This document shows, in pieces, positions 8,742-16,199 of a DNA stretch of 46,266 bases. Made by a program: the position numbers and the translations under genes. Below the pieces are notes generated by a model that saw only the letters and a program-made list of their open reading frames with translations, made no database searches and was not told the origin of the DNA. Position 1 is the first letter of the stretch; each line of letters starts with the position of its first letter. Origin of the DNA: Telmatospirillum sp. (GTDB lineage Bacteria > Pseudomonadota > Alphaproteobacteria > Rhodospirillales > Magnetospirillaceae); the NCBI GenBank assembly GCA_031291415.1, contig JARLJB010000255.1, positions 1 to 46,266 on the forward strand, given 5' to 3'.

Positions 8742-9385
8742 GCCGGTTTACGGCCGCCCGCTGGAGCGTCGTGGATGCCTGCGTCGCCTTGGCCGATCGC
8801 GGATACCTTGCCGGTATCGGCGGGAATGTCGCCTTGCGCCTCGATGAACAGCATCTGGCCGTCACCCCGACCTCGGCGGATTATTACACCATGACCGCCG
8901 ACGACATCTGCGTCCTCAGCCGCGATACGCTGGCCGTGGTCGAGGGACAACGGGCGCCGACGGTGGAAAAATCACTGCACGCGGCAATGCTCGCCTTCCA
9001 CACCGATTGCCGGGCCTGCGTCCATACACATCAGCCGGTGGCGAGCGCCGTCGCGCTGCTGTCGGTGGACTTGCCCCTTGGCGACCGTCACCGCACCCGG
9101 CTGGGAGAATTGGCGGCACTGGTGCCCTATGCCCCCTCCGGCACGGCGCTGCTGGCCCGAGCCCTCAAGAAGACGTTGAGACCGGGCAATCGCGCCTATC
9201 TGATGCGCAATCATGGCGTTATCTGCGCCGTCCCGACCCTCGATGATGCGCTGGCCGATCTCGGCGCCATCGAATCGGCGGCAGCCGCATTTTTGCTGGC
9301 GAGACTGCGAAACGACGACCTGCCCCCCGGAATTGCGGCACTGGCCATAGAGAAGCTTGAGCACATCGCCCACACCGTCAGCTGA
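8738..9385 (+). CDS. Class II aldolase (fuculose-phosphate-aldolase type)
   Basis: From the ATG at 8738 the protein has 215 residues, the normal family length. A start at 8678 would add 20 residues of unconserved sequence. Family motifs are intact: GIGGNVALRL (phosphate-loop side), the catalytic Glu in PTVEKSLHAAML, the zinc pair HTH in CVHTHQPVAS, and the third zinc His in LMRNHGVI. Such enzymes split ketose 1-phosphates or related hydroxy-ketones into dihydroxyacetone phosphate and an aldehyde. It is first of a four-gene operon with an aminotransferase (16 bases downstream), an aldolase-like paralogue and an SDR enzyme. In this lipid setting the aldehyde side could be long-chain, but the substrate is not shown by the sequence. 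Confidence 0.87.
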   Translation: MSRFTAARWSVVDACVALADRGYLAGIGGNVALRLDEQHLAVTPTSADYYTMTADDICVLSRDTLAVVEGQRAPTVEKSLHAAMLAFHTDCRACVHTHQPVASAVALLSVDLPLGDRHRTRLGELAALVPYAPSGTALLARALKKTLRPGNRAYLMRNHGVICAVPTLDDALADLGAIESAAAAFLLARLRNDDLPPGIAALAIEKLEHIAHTVS

Positions 9386-9401
9386 GAGAGGAAGCACACC
9401 G

Positions 9402-10862
9402 ATGAACGTCTCCGCCGTCCCTTCCCGGTCGACTTACGCCATCAGCGCCTGGACCGACACGGATCAGGTTTATCGCCGCCTCAATGCCTTGTTGAAACTG
9501 CCGCCACGGCCGATCAGGCGCGATGCGATGCAAGACGTCCTCAACTACTTCGACAACCGCTGCCGGCGCTCGAAAGAGTTGGCCGCACGCGCCGCCGAGA
9601 TCATTCCCGGTGGCGTGCAACACAACCTGGCCTTCAACTATCCCTTCCCTTTGGTGGCCGAAAAATGCGACGGCCCTTACATGTGGGACGTCGACGGTAA
9701 CCGCTATATCGATTTCCTGCAGGCAGGCGGCCCGACGCTGCTCGGTTCCAATGACAGAACCGTCCGGCATCGGGTGCTGGAACTGCTCGACAGCTGCGGT
9801 GCGGTGACCGGACTATCGCACGAATACGAGATAAAGCTGGCAGAACTGATCCGCAGCCACATGCCGAACATCGAAATGTTTCGCATGCTGGGATCCGGCA
9901 CCGAGGGCGTGATGGCGGCCATCCGGCTGGCCCGCGCCTATACGTCGAAAAAATGGATCATCAAAGTTGGTGGCGCCTATCACGGATGGAGCGACCAGAT
10001 GGTCTATGGCATGCGCTTGCCCGGTACCGGCCGGCGAGAAGCCGTTGGCATTCCCAAAGCCTCCACGGCCTATACCCAGGAGGTCTTTCCCAATGATCTC
10101 GGTGCGCTGCGGCGCAAACTGTGGCTGAACCGTCTGCGCGGAGGAACGGCCGCGGTCGTCGTCGAACCGTTGGGACCGGAAAGCGGAACACGGCCGGTGA
10201 CAGAGGATTACAATCGGCAAGTACGCGCCCTGTGCGACCAATTCGGCGCCCTGCTGGTCTTTGACGAGGTGGTGACCGGCTTCCGTGTCGGGCTTGGCGG
10301 GGCACAGGGCTATTTCGGCGTCAGACCGGATCTGACGGTGTTCGGCAAATGTCTGACCGGCGGCTACCTGATGGCCGGCGGCGTTGGCGGCGCCAGGGAT
10401 GTCATGATGCTGCTGGCTGGAGGTATCGGAGCGACCAGTCGTCGTGCCTTTGTCGGGGGCACCCTGTCCGCCAATCCTCTATCCTGCGTCGCAGGATTTT
10501 ACGCGATCGAAGAGATGGCCCGCACCAACGCCCCGGTGCTTGCCGGCAAAGCCGGCGACAGGTTGTGCCGGGGCTTGAATGCAATCATCGAGCGGCGCGG
10601 CTTGCCCTACGTCGCCTACAACCAGGGCTCGATCGTTCATCTTCAGACCTCGGCGGTCCTGTTGATGAGCATGCGCAACCCGCTCAAGCTGATGAAAGAG
10701 GCGATGGCGCGCAAGCATATGATGGAGGAGATCGGAGCCGCCTATCTCGCCCACGGCATTCTCACCCTGGCCGGCAGTCGGCTCTACACCAGCATGGCCG
10801 ACACCGACGAAGTCATCGACGACGCCTTGGCGCGCTTTGACCAGGTATTGGGGTTGGTGTAA
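9402..10862 (+). CDS. Class III PLP aminotransferase (glutamate-1-semialdehyde aminomutase-like)
   Basis: 486 residues from the ATG at 9402, behind GAGAGAGGAAG. Fold-type I class III features are present: GGVQHNLAF, GPYMWDVDGNRYIDFLQAGG, LGSGTEGVMAAIRLARA, the PLP-ring aspartate in LLVFDEVVTGFR, and the Schiff-base lysine near residue 316 in VFGKCLTGGYLMAGG. It differs from HemL by an N-terminal extension of about 40 residues (TDTDQVYRRLNALLKLPPRP) and by its context between two class II aldolase-family genes. It probably transaminates or deaminates an amino alcohol or amino ketone; a sphingoid base is a candidate by context. Its stop overlaps the next gene's start by one base, so the genes are co-translated. 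Confidence 0.88.
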   Translation: MNVSAVPSRSTYAISAWTDTDQVYRRLNALLKLPPRPIRRDAMQDVLNYFDNRCRRSKELAARAAEIIPGGVQHNLAFNYPFPLVAEKCDGPYMWDVDGNRYIDFLQAGGPTLLGSNDRTVRHRVLELLDSCGAVTGLSHEYEIKLAELIRSHMPNIEMFRMLGSGTEGVMAAIRLARAYTSKKWIIKVGGAYHGWSDQMVYGMRLPGTGRREAVGIPKASTAYTQEVFPNDLGALRRKLWLNRLRGGTAAVVVEPLGPESGTRPVTEDYNRQVRALCDQFGALLVFDEVVTGFRVGLGGAQGYFGVRPDLTVFGKCLTGGYLMAGGVGGARDVMMLLAGGIGATSRRAFVGGTLSANPLSCVAGFYAIEEMARTNAPVLAGKAGDRLCRGLNAIIERRGLPYVAYNQGSIVHLQTSAVLLMSMRNPLKLMKEAMARKHMMEEIGAAYLAHGILTLAGSRLYTSMADTDEVIDDALARFDQVLGLV

Positions 10863-11473
10863 TGGAAATCGTCTCGTTGCGCCGCGCCGCGGCGCGCCTG
10901 ATTGGCAAGAAGCTGCTCCAGCCCGGCGACAGCCTGTCCTGCCGCCTGACGGACCAAGCGCTCGCGGCAAGTTTGCGCATCGGCGCCGACGGCGGCGTTG
11001 GTGCCGATCACCAGTTGTTGCAACCCGACGCGGCGGCCCCGCTCAACTCGCACGAAGGGATCTATGGACGCCGTCCCGATGTGGGAGCCGTCGTTTTTTC
11101 ACAACAACCGTGGGCCACAGCTCTGATAAAGGCGCCGCGCGCCATGCCCGGGCTGTTCGACGAGCAGGTCCGCCATCTTGGTTCGACGATTGCCAAACTC
11201 GACGTCTCAACGCTCGCCACCGGGAACAACGGCTTCCTGCTCGATGACGCCGTTCTATGTCTGGGCGTGACCCTCGAACGCGCGGTATACAACGTGGAAT
11301 TGTTGGAGAAATGCGCGACAGCCTACCTCCTGGCGACGACCACCGGCACGCGACCGACATGCGTCCCCTGGGTGATCCGCCTGATCGCCGGCAGGCGTTT
11401 GCGCCGCGACGAACGCTATGCGGCCGATTGCCACAGGCAAGGCAGGATTCCGGTTTTCAAATCCGCCTATTGA
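10862..11473 (+). CDS. Class II aldolase-like protein lacking the metal-binding histidines
   Basis: 203 residues. The aldolase/adducin fold is recognisable from LNSHEGIYGRRPDVGAVVFS and GNNGFLLDDAVLCLGVTLE. However, the zinc motif normally written V-H-T-H reads FSQQPWATA here, so both histidines are gone, and the third, in N-H-G, reads GNNGF. The catalytic Glu position (LNSHEGIY) appears kept. It starts at the last base of the aminotransferase stop codon. It may be a regulatory or structural partner of the intact aldolase at 8738 (a hetero-oligomer) or a metal-independent binding protein. It has no stops or frameshifts, so it seems to be under selection rather than decaying. Confidence 0.75.
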   Translation: MEIVSLRRAAARLIGKKLLQPGDSLSCRLTDQALAASLRIGADGGVGADHQLLQPDAAAPLNSHEGIYGRRPDVGAVVFSQQPWATALIKAPRAMPGLFDEQVRHLGSTIAKLDVSTLATGNNGFLLDDAVLCLGVTLERAVYNVELLEKCATAYLLATTTGTRPTCVPWVIRLIAGRRLRRDERYAADCHRQGRIPVFKSAY

Positions 11474-11527
11474 AGTCGTCACACCGCGTGACGGCACCGC
11501 CCCCCAAAGTTCCGGAGAGATCCGAGC

Positions 11528-12562
11528 ATGCAAACGGCACTTGTGACAGGTGGAAGCGGATATGTGGCAGGGCATTTGGTAGACCTTCTGTTGATGGAAG
11601 GGTACCGGGTCCACACGACGGTGAGAAGTCTTTCAAAACAGAAAAAACTATTGAATCTTAACCGTCTAAGAAATATGCACCCGAAAGATCTAAAACTATT
11701 CGAGGCTGATCTTTTGCAGGAAAAATCCTTTGACGAGGCGATGAAAGGTTGTGATGTCGTTTTTCACGTTGCATCGCCTTTTCTCATGCCGGAACAAATC
11801 AAGGATGGTCAAAAGGATTTGCTGGAGCCAACCCTCAACGGCACCAGAAACGTTCTGAATTCCGTTAACAGATACGAGAGCGTCAAAAAAGTCATCTTCA
11901 CGTCGACAGTTGGGGCGATATTTGGAGATTATTCTGACGTATACGATATGGAAGATGGCGTTCTTCGGGAAAAATATTTTAACTCGTCAAGTACACTTCA
12001 AAACAATCCATATCATTATTCAAAAACGATAGCTGAACAGGAAGCGTGGAAAATTTGCAAGAATCAGAACCGTTGGAAAATGGTTTCCATAAATCCTGGA
12101 CTGATACTCGGTCCATATTGGACACCAACATCGGATTCTGGAAGCTTACATCTGCTGGACGAACTGCTGAAAGGGTACTTCTTCTACGGAGCACCAAATT
12201 TCAGTTTTACTTATGTCGATGTCCGTGACGTGGCATTGGCCCATTTGCGAGCGGCCGAGCGAGACGATGCGTCCGGCCGCTATATCGTCGCCGAGAAAGC
12301 GATGATTTCATTCCTGGATATGTCTCTCATCATCGGCCCTGCCCACAAACACCCCTGTCTCCTGCCCACGCATACCGTGCCGGACTGGGCCGTTCGCATG
12401 TTGGGGCCATTCTTCGGATTAACTCAGGATTACATCCGCAAACACCTGGGAATATGTTTTGCCGTCGATAACCAGCGAAGCATTGATGAGCTTGGCATGG
12501 TTTATCGGCCCATTTCACAAACGCTGACGGATCATTACCAGTCTTGGCTTCAGTGGCGGTAA
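11528..12562 (+). CDS. NAD(P)-dependent extended SDR (dihydroflavonol-reductase-like)
   Basis: 344 residues with the Rossmann motif TGGSGYVAGHLVDLLL at the N-terminus, DVVFHVASPF, the catalytic Ser region FTSTVGAIFG and the YxxxK pair in YHYSKTIAEQ. NPGLILGPYWTP and FTYVDVRDVALAH are typical of DFR/cinnamoyl-CoA-reductase-like enzymes, which reduce ketones or aldehydes with NADPH. It follows the aldolase-like gene by about 55 bases and has its own ribosome site (CCGGAGAGA). The first two thirds (roughly 11640-12200) are visibly AT-richer than all neighbours, with Lys, Asn and Ile codons, while the end returns to local composition. This hints at a transferred or recombinant gene. The substrate is unknown. 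Confidence 0.85.
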   Translation: MQTALVTGGSGYVAGHLVDLLLMEGYRVHTTVRSLSKQKKLLNLNRLRNMHPKDLKLFEADLLQEKSFDEAMKGCDVVFHVASPFLMPEQIKDGQKDLLEPTLNGTRNVLNSVNRYESVKKVIFTSTVGAIFGDYSDVYDMEDGVLREKYFNSSSTLQNNPYHYSKTIAEQEAWKICKNQNRWKMVSINPGLILGPYWTPTSDSGSLHLLDELLKGYFFYGAPNFSFTYVDVRDVALAHLRAAERDDASGRYIVAEKAMISFLDMSLIIGPAHKHPCLLPTHTVPDWAVRMLGPFFGLTQDYIRKHLGICFAVDNQRSIDELGMVYRPISQTLTDHYQSWLQWR

Positions 12563-12588
12563 TATCCGGAGCAACTCCCGACCGGGTA

Positions 12589-13230
12589 TTATTGGCGACC
12601 ATGCTTCCGCTGAACGGTCTCCATCATCGCGATCATCATGACCTTCAACTGGCCGATCATTTGGTCGCGAAGCGGTGATGCGACGGCCAACGCCAGGCGA
12701 ACGGTACCGCTGGTGACTTCGGCGAAAAGCAGGGCCAGGGCAAAAGCCTCGGACGGATCCATCGGCGCCAACACGATCATGATCAGCGGCGTGATCAACT
12801 CGGCGCTACGCTTGGTATCGGTAACATCCAGCGCACGCAACACCGGATCCGCTTGCGCCGCCGCCCAAATGGCATGGGCCGCCGGATTTTCCCGCTGAAA
12901 GTCGTAATGGGCCTCGACCAGCCGGTCGACGGCGCGTTCCACGGTCGGACGTCCATTGGTTTCCACGAGAAGCGTCGCCAGTTCTTTTTCAAAGGCGACT
13001 TGCGCATGTTCGAAATTCCGCTTGGCGAGTTCTCTGATGATCGCCGTTTTGGATGGAAAATACTGATAGACCGAACTGATCGGCACCCCCACCCGACGGG
13101 CGACCTCGCGCATTGCGAATTCTTCGGCGCCGACCTCGATGATCAACCCCAGCGCAATATCGAGGATCGCTTCGACGCGGCTTTTGCTGCGCTCCTGCTG
13201 CGGGCGCCGACGGGGCTCAGCGTCGCTCAA
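12589..13230 (-). CDS. TetR-family transcriptional regulator
   Basis: 213 residues beginning at a TTG (no suitable ATG near). The N-terminal helix-turn-helix is canonical: ILDIALGLIIEVGAEEFAMR, EVARRVGVPISSVYQYFPSK, IIRELAKRN. The C-terminal ligand domain (PTVERAVDRLVEAHYDFQRE onward) is variable as usual. It converges with the SDR gene, with only 26 bases between the stops, and lies just downstream of the AraC gene on the same strand. It could repress the aldolase operon, whose promoter holds a palindrome at 8602-8614; that link is a guess from proximity. Confidence 0.92.
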   Translation of the reverse strand: MSDAEPRRRPQQERSKSRVEAILDIALGLIIEVGAEEFAMREVARRVGVPISSVYQYFPSKTAIIRELAKRNFEHAQVAFEKELATLLVETNGRPTVERAVDRLVEAHYDFQRENPAAHAIWAAAQADPVLRALDVTDTKRSAELITPLIMIVLAPMDPSEAFALALLFAEVTSGTVRLALAVASPLRDQMIGQLKVMMIAMMETVQRKHGRQ

Positions 13231-13297
13231 AATGCGGTCTCCGGCGGGAATGTCTCGCCGTGTTCAGATTTGATAAGACTGGAAATAGGCATGACCC

Positions 13298-14407
13298 CTA
13301 ATAGAGCTGTTTGCGATAACTGTTCGGTGAGACGCCCGCCCATTGGTAGAAGGCTCGCCGGAATGACCGACTGTCGCTATAGCCTAGTCGCCAGGCAATT
13401 TCCTCAAAATGAAGAGACGTATTCCTCAGATAATTGAACGCCAATTGCTGACGAACGGAATTTAATATTTCGCGATAGCTGGTATTGTATTCAGACAGTC
13501 GATTACGCAGCGTCCGACTTGTCATCTTGAATTCTTTCGATATCTCCTCGATATCGGGAAATGATTGGGCACGTTGCAACAATGCCTGGCGGATTTTCAT
13601 GACAAAGCTATTGGTGGACTGATGCTCCGCGAGAAAGACTTCGCAAAGATCGGTGGCGATCGCCGCCGTTATTTCATTTGCCTGAATCAATGGGATGTCG
13701 GCCGTGTTCTGGTCGAATACGATCTGATTCCGTGGGGCGCCGAAACGGACAGGACAGCGAAAAATCTCGTCGTAGCGCCGACAATAGTCGGGGGCGGAAA
13801 ACTGAAAGTCAACGCGGAGAGCCGATACGGCTCGACCGGTGAGCAACGGAGCCGAGAGGAAAACTGACAGAAATTCCTCTTCCATTGAAAACCGGATGGC
13901 ATCGCCCAAATCGCACGGAGGTTCGGCGATCCAATAACATTCCCCGTTTTCCACAAGGAACCGCAACCGGTTCAGGGTCGAGGAAACGCGATGATAGCGT
14001 TGCCCGATCTCCAAGGCTTCTCTCAGGGTCTTGCAGCAACTGACGGCCAGGCCAAGCACGCCCCAATGGGTCGGTCGCACCCGCAGGCCAACCTCGATTC
14101 CCAGATCAGGAATCGGGCTCAAATGAACCGCCCGCTGAATGATGGCAAGGAAGCTGGCATAGGGCAAAACCAGCCGGCCGTCGCAAAGGTCCCGCGGCGT
14201 CATGCCAAACCCGCTCAACAAAGTCTCGGGCGACACACCATGCTCTGCCAGGACCGTGGCGGCAATATTGATCAAATGTAAAGGAATCGGCCAGCCATCG
14301 GTCATTTTCGCGACCATGCCGTCACGTTCGACCGGATCGACGCCAGCGCGCGGCGGAAGACGCTCGCCGGACGCGGGTGACTTTTGCGGGGCTGACACGG
14401 ATCTCAT
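13298..14407 (-). CDS. AraC-family regulator with AraC-type N-terminal effector domain (SphR-like candidate)
   Basis: 369 residues from the ATG at 14407; internal Met at residues 31 and 35 are alternative starts. The N-terminal two thirds match the arabinose-binding-domain group of AraC proteins (ILLSGF-like segment with GMTPRDL, DLGIEVGLRVRPTHWGVLG, AVSCCKTLREALEIGQRYH). The C-terminus holds the paired HTH (DIEEISKEFKMTSRTLRNRL, EEIAWRLGYSDSRSFRRAFY, WAGVSPNSYRKQL). It is divergent from the eleven-gene operon at 14738, across 330 bases. In Pseudomonas aeruginosa the AraC-family protein SphR senses sphingosine and activates ceramidase and sphBCD-type genes. The gene content here makes an equivalent role likely but unproven. 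Confidence 0.88.
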   Translation of the reverse strand: MRSVSAPQKSPASGERLPPRAGVDPVERDGMVAKMTDGWPIPLHLINIAATVLAEHGVSPETLLSGFGMTPRDLCDGRLVLPYASFLAIIQRAVHLSPIPDLGIEVGLRVRPTHWGVLGLAVSCCKTLREALEIGQRYHRVSSTLNRLRFLVENGECYWIAEPPCDLGDAIRFSMEEEFLSVFLSAPLLTGRAVSALRVDFQFSAPDYCRRYDEIFRCPVRFGAPRNQIVFDQNTADIPLIQANEITAAIATDLCEVFLAEHQSTNSFVMKIRQALLQRAQSFPDIEEISKEFKMTSRTLRNRLSEYNTSYREILNSVRQQLAFNYLRNTSLHFEEIAWRLGYSDSRSFRRAFYQWAGVSPNSYRKQLY

Positions 14408-14737
14408 CCTCGTACGATCGACTTTCCCAGAATAGTCCGGCGACGTCGCCGACGCCAGCGCGAAGCGTCTGAAAAGACAGACTTCATCTGACGGTGTTTC
14501 CGCAATTGTCCGGTGTTTTTCCCCCGCCGTCCTGTTTTTGCGTCTTGTTATCGTTACAATGTCATGGAAGGGTCACATCTCGTCCACTCGCACGGACAAC
14601 GACGATCCGGCGTGGGAATACCAAGCTGTCTCCAAGAGTAACTTGGTGCGTGAAACATAACTCCATCGACAACGACAGGCCTTTTGATTTTGTAACACAA
14701 ACATAAATCAAGACCCAACAAGTGGAGCTAACTATAC
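14408..14737. promoter_or_regulatory. Divergent control region of the AraC gene and the eleven-gene operon
   Basis: This 330-base gene-free gap lies between divergent starts. It contains two direct copies of CGGTGTTT at 14492-14499 and 14511-14518, spaced 19 bases start to start, close to the two-turn spacing of AraC-family half sites. A 14-base perfect palindrome, CGGCGACGTCGCCG, lies at 14438-14451. The end nearer 14738 becomes AT-rich (TTTTGATTTTGTAACACAAA), as expected for an activator-dependent promoter, but I could not fix clear -35/-10 boxes. GTGGAG 10 bases before the ATG at 14738 is the ribosome site. Confidence 0.4.
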
Positions 14738-16168
14738 ATGTTCACACAGCGATCCACAGGCGGCACCACAACGATGCGATTGGGCATGAAACCGGCCGAT
14801 TCCTGGCTGACATTGCTTATGGGGGTGTCCTTTCTCGTTCTTGCCCAGGGAGCATTGGCCGCCGATGCGGGAGCGTTGGGCACCAGCTTGACCGCGGCCG
14901 GCGGCGATCCGGGCGCAAGCAGTGACGGCATGGTTCCTGCCATCGAAAATGCCTCCCCGCAGCTTCCCGGATGGACCTGGGGAAAACCAAGAAAGGATTT
15001 CTTTAAATACAAGGATGACAAACCGATTTATTCCGTCACGTCTCAGAATTACGAGAGATATATTCAGTTCCTATCCCCCGGGCAAATAGCGCACCTCAAG
15101 CAGGATGCCAAATTCCGGATGGACGTCTATCCCAGCCGACGGATCTGTACCATCCCGGATTTTGTCGCCGAGAACACAAAGAAAAACGTCGGGTTGGCGA
15201 AATTGGGGACCGACGGTTGGAGTTTATCCGACGCGGTGTTGCCGGCCATTCCGTTTCCCATGCCGGGCAACGGCGCCGAAGCAATGTGGAACATGAAGAT
15301 CCGCTATCGCGGCGTCGGGGTTGACTGGAAAAAGGAAAATACGTCGCTGTCGCCGCGACCCGGTAGCGACGAATGGATCAGGGCCATTCAGGAACAAACG
15401 ATCTATTTCCCCTGGGGAGAGAAAGGATCTCACAAGCTTTCCGACCTTCCAAAATACGATTCCATGATTTATTTCAGCTACTTTTCCCCGACGGCGCAGG
15501 CTGGTCAAGCCGTCGTCGGATCCAGCTCCTTTAATGAAACAGGTTCCGAGGCCTATTATTACTTTCCAGGGCAGCGGCGCGTCCGCCGCATGCCGACCTA
15601 TTCCTACGATGCCCCGGAAGTCGGCTCTGAGAATACATATCTCGTCGATGAAGCATTCATGTTCAACGGGCCACTCGATCGCTTCGACTGGAAACTGGCC
15701 GGCAAAAAGGAGCTGATCGTCCCCTATAATGCCTTGGACGTCTACAATTTCAACGGAAACGAAACTGATCTCGTGCAGTCAAACGGTCTTGATCCAAGTA
15801 TTCGCCGTTATGAAATTCACCGCGTCTGGGTTGTCGAAGCCTCAGTCAAAGAAGGAATGCGGCACGTATCGCCAAAGCGAACCTACTATCTGGATGAGGA
15901 TAGCTGGAACGCTCTTCTGGCCGAAGACTATGACGCGAAGGGCGCCATTTGGAAGGTCCGGGAAGGATATCTCATTCCCGTCTATGAACTGGGCACCTGC
16001 GACGTAGAGGCTTTCGCCCAATACGCCTTGCAAGACAACCGCTTCCTCTTTGACGATGCGGTTCTCGGGCGCGGCGTCGATGCCCGCTGGGTCACCGAAG
16101 CGGACGGCCCGAAATTTCACACCGGGTTCTACAACGCCGAGAACTTGCGCGCCATCAGCGATCGCTAA
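14738..16168 (+). CDS. DUF1329 periplasmic lipid-handling protein
   Basis: 476 residues. A signal peptide (LTLLMGVSFLVLAQGALA, ending near residue 42) exports it; an ATG at 14774 is an alternative start with the signal intact. The mature protein has DUF1329 features: YERYIQFLSPGQIAHLKQD, WNMKIRYRGVG, GSEAYYYFPGQRRVRRMPTY, the acidic FDWKLAGKKELIVPYN and YYLDEDSW. The family resembles outer-membrane lipoprotein-sorting folds (LolA/LolB-like). It is habitually encoded beside DUF1302 and RND/MMPL genes in degraders of hydrophobic compounds. It heads the long operon, so it probably carries the lipid substrate between membranes. Confidence 0.88.
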   Translation: MFTQRSTGGTTTMRLGMKPADSWLTLLMGVSFLVLAQGALAADAGALGTSLTAAGGDPGASSDGMVPAIENASPQLPGWTWGKPRKDFFKYKDDKPIYSVTSQNYERYIQFLSPGQIAHLKQDAKFRMDVYPSRRICTIPDFVAENTKKNVGLAKLGTDGWSLSDAVLPAIPFPMPGNGAEAMWNMKIRYRGVGVDWKKENTSLSPRPGSDEWIRAIQEQTIYFPWGEKGSHKLSDLPKYDSMIYFSYFSPTAQAGQAVVGSSSFNETGSEAYYYFPGQRRVRRMPTYSYDAPEVGSENTYLVDEAFMFNGPLDRFDWKLAGKKELIVPYNALDVYNFNGNETDLVQSNGLDPSIRRYEIHRVWVVEASVKEGMRHVSPKRTYYLDEDSWNALLAEDYDAKGAIWKVREGYLIPVYELGTCDVEAFAQYALQDNRFLFDDAVLGRGVDARWVTEADGPKFHTGFYNAENLRAISDR

Positions 16169-16199
16169 GCCTTGCTTTCGATAAGGGAGGGGTCAGACG

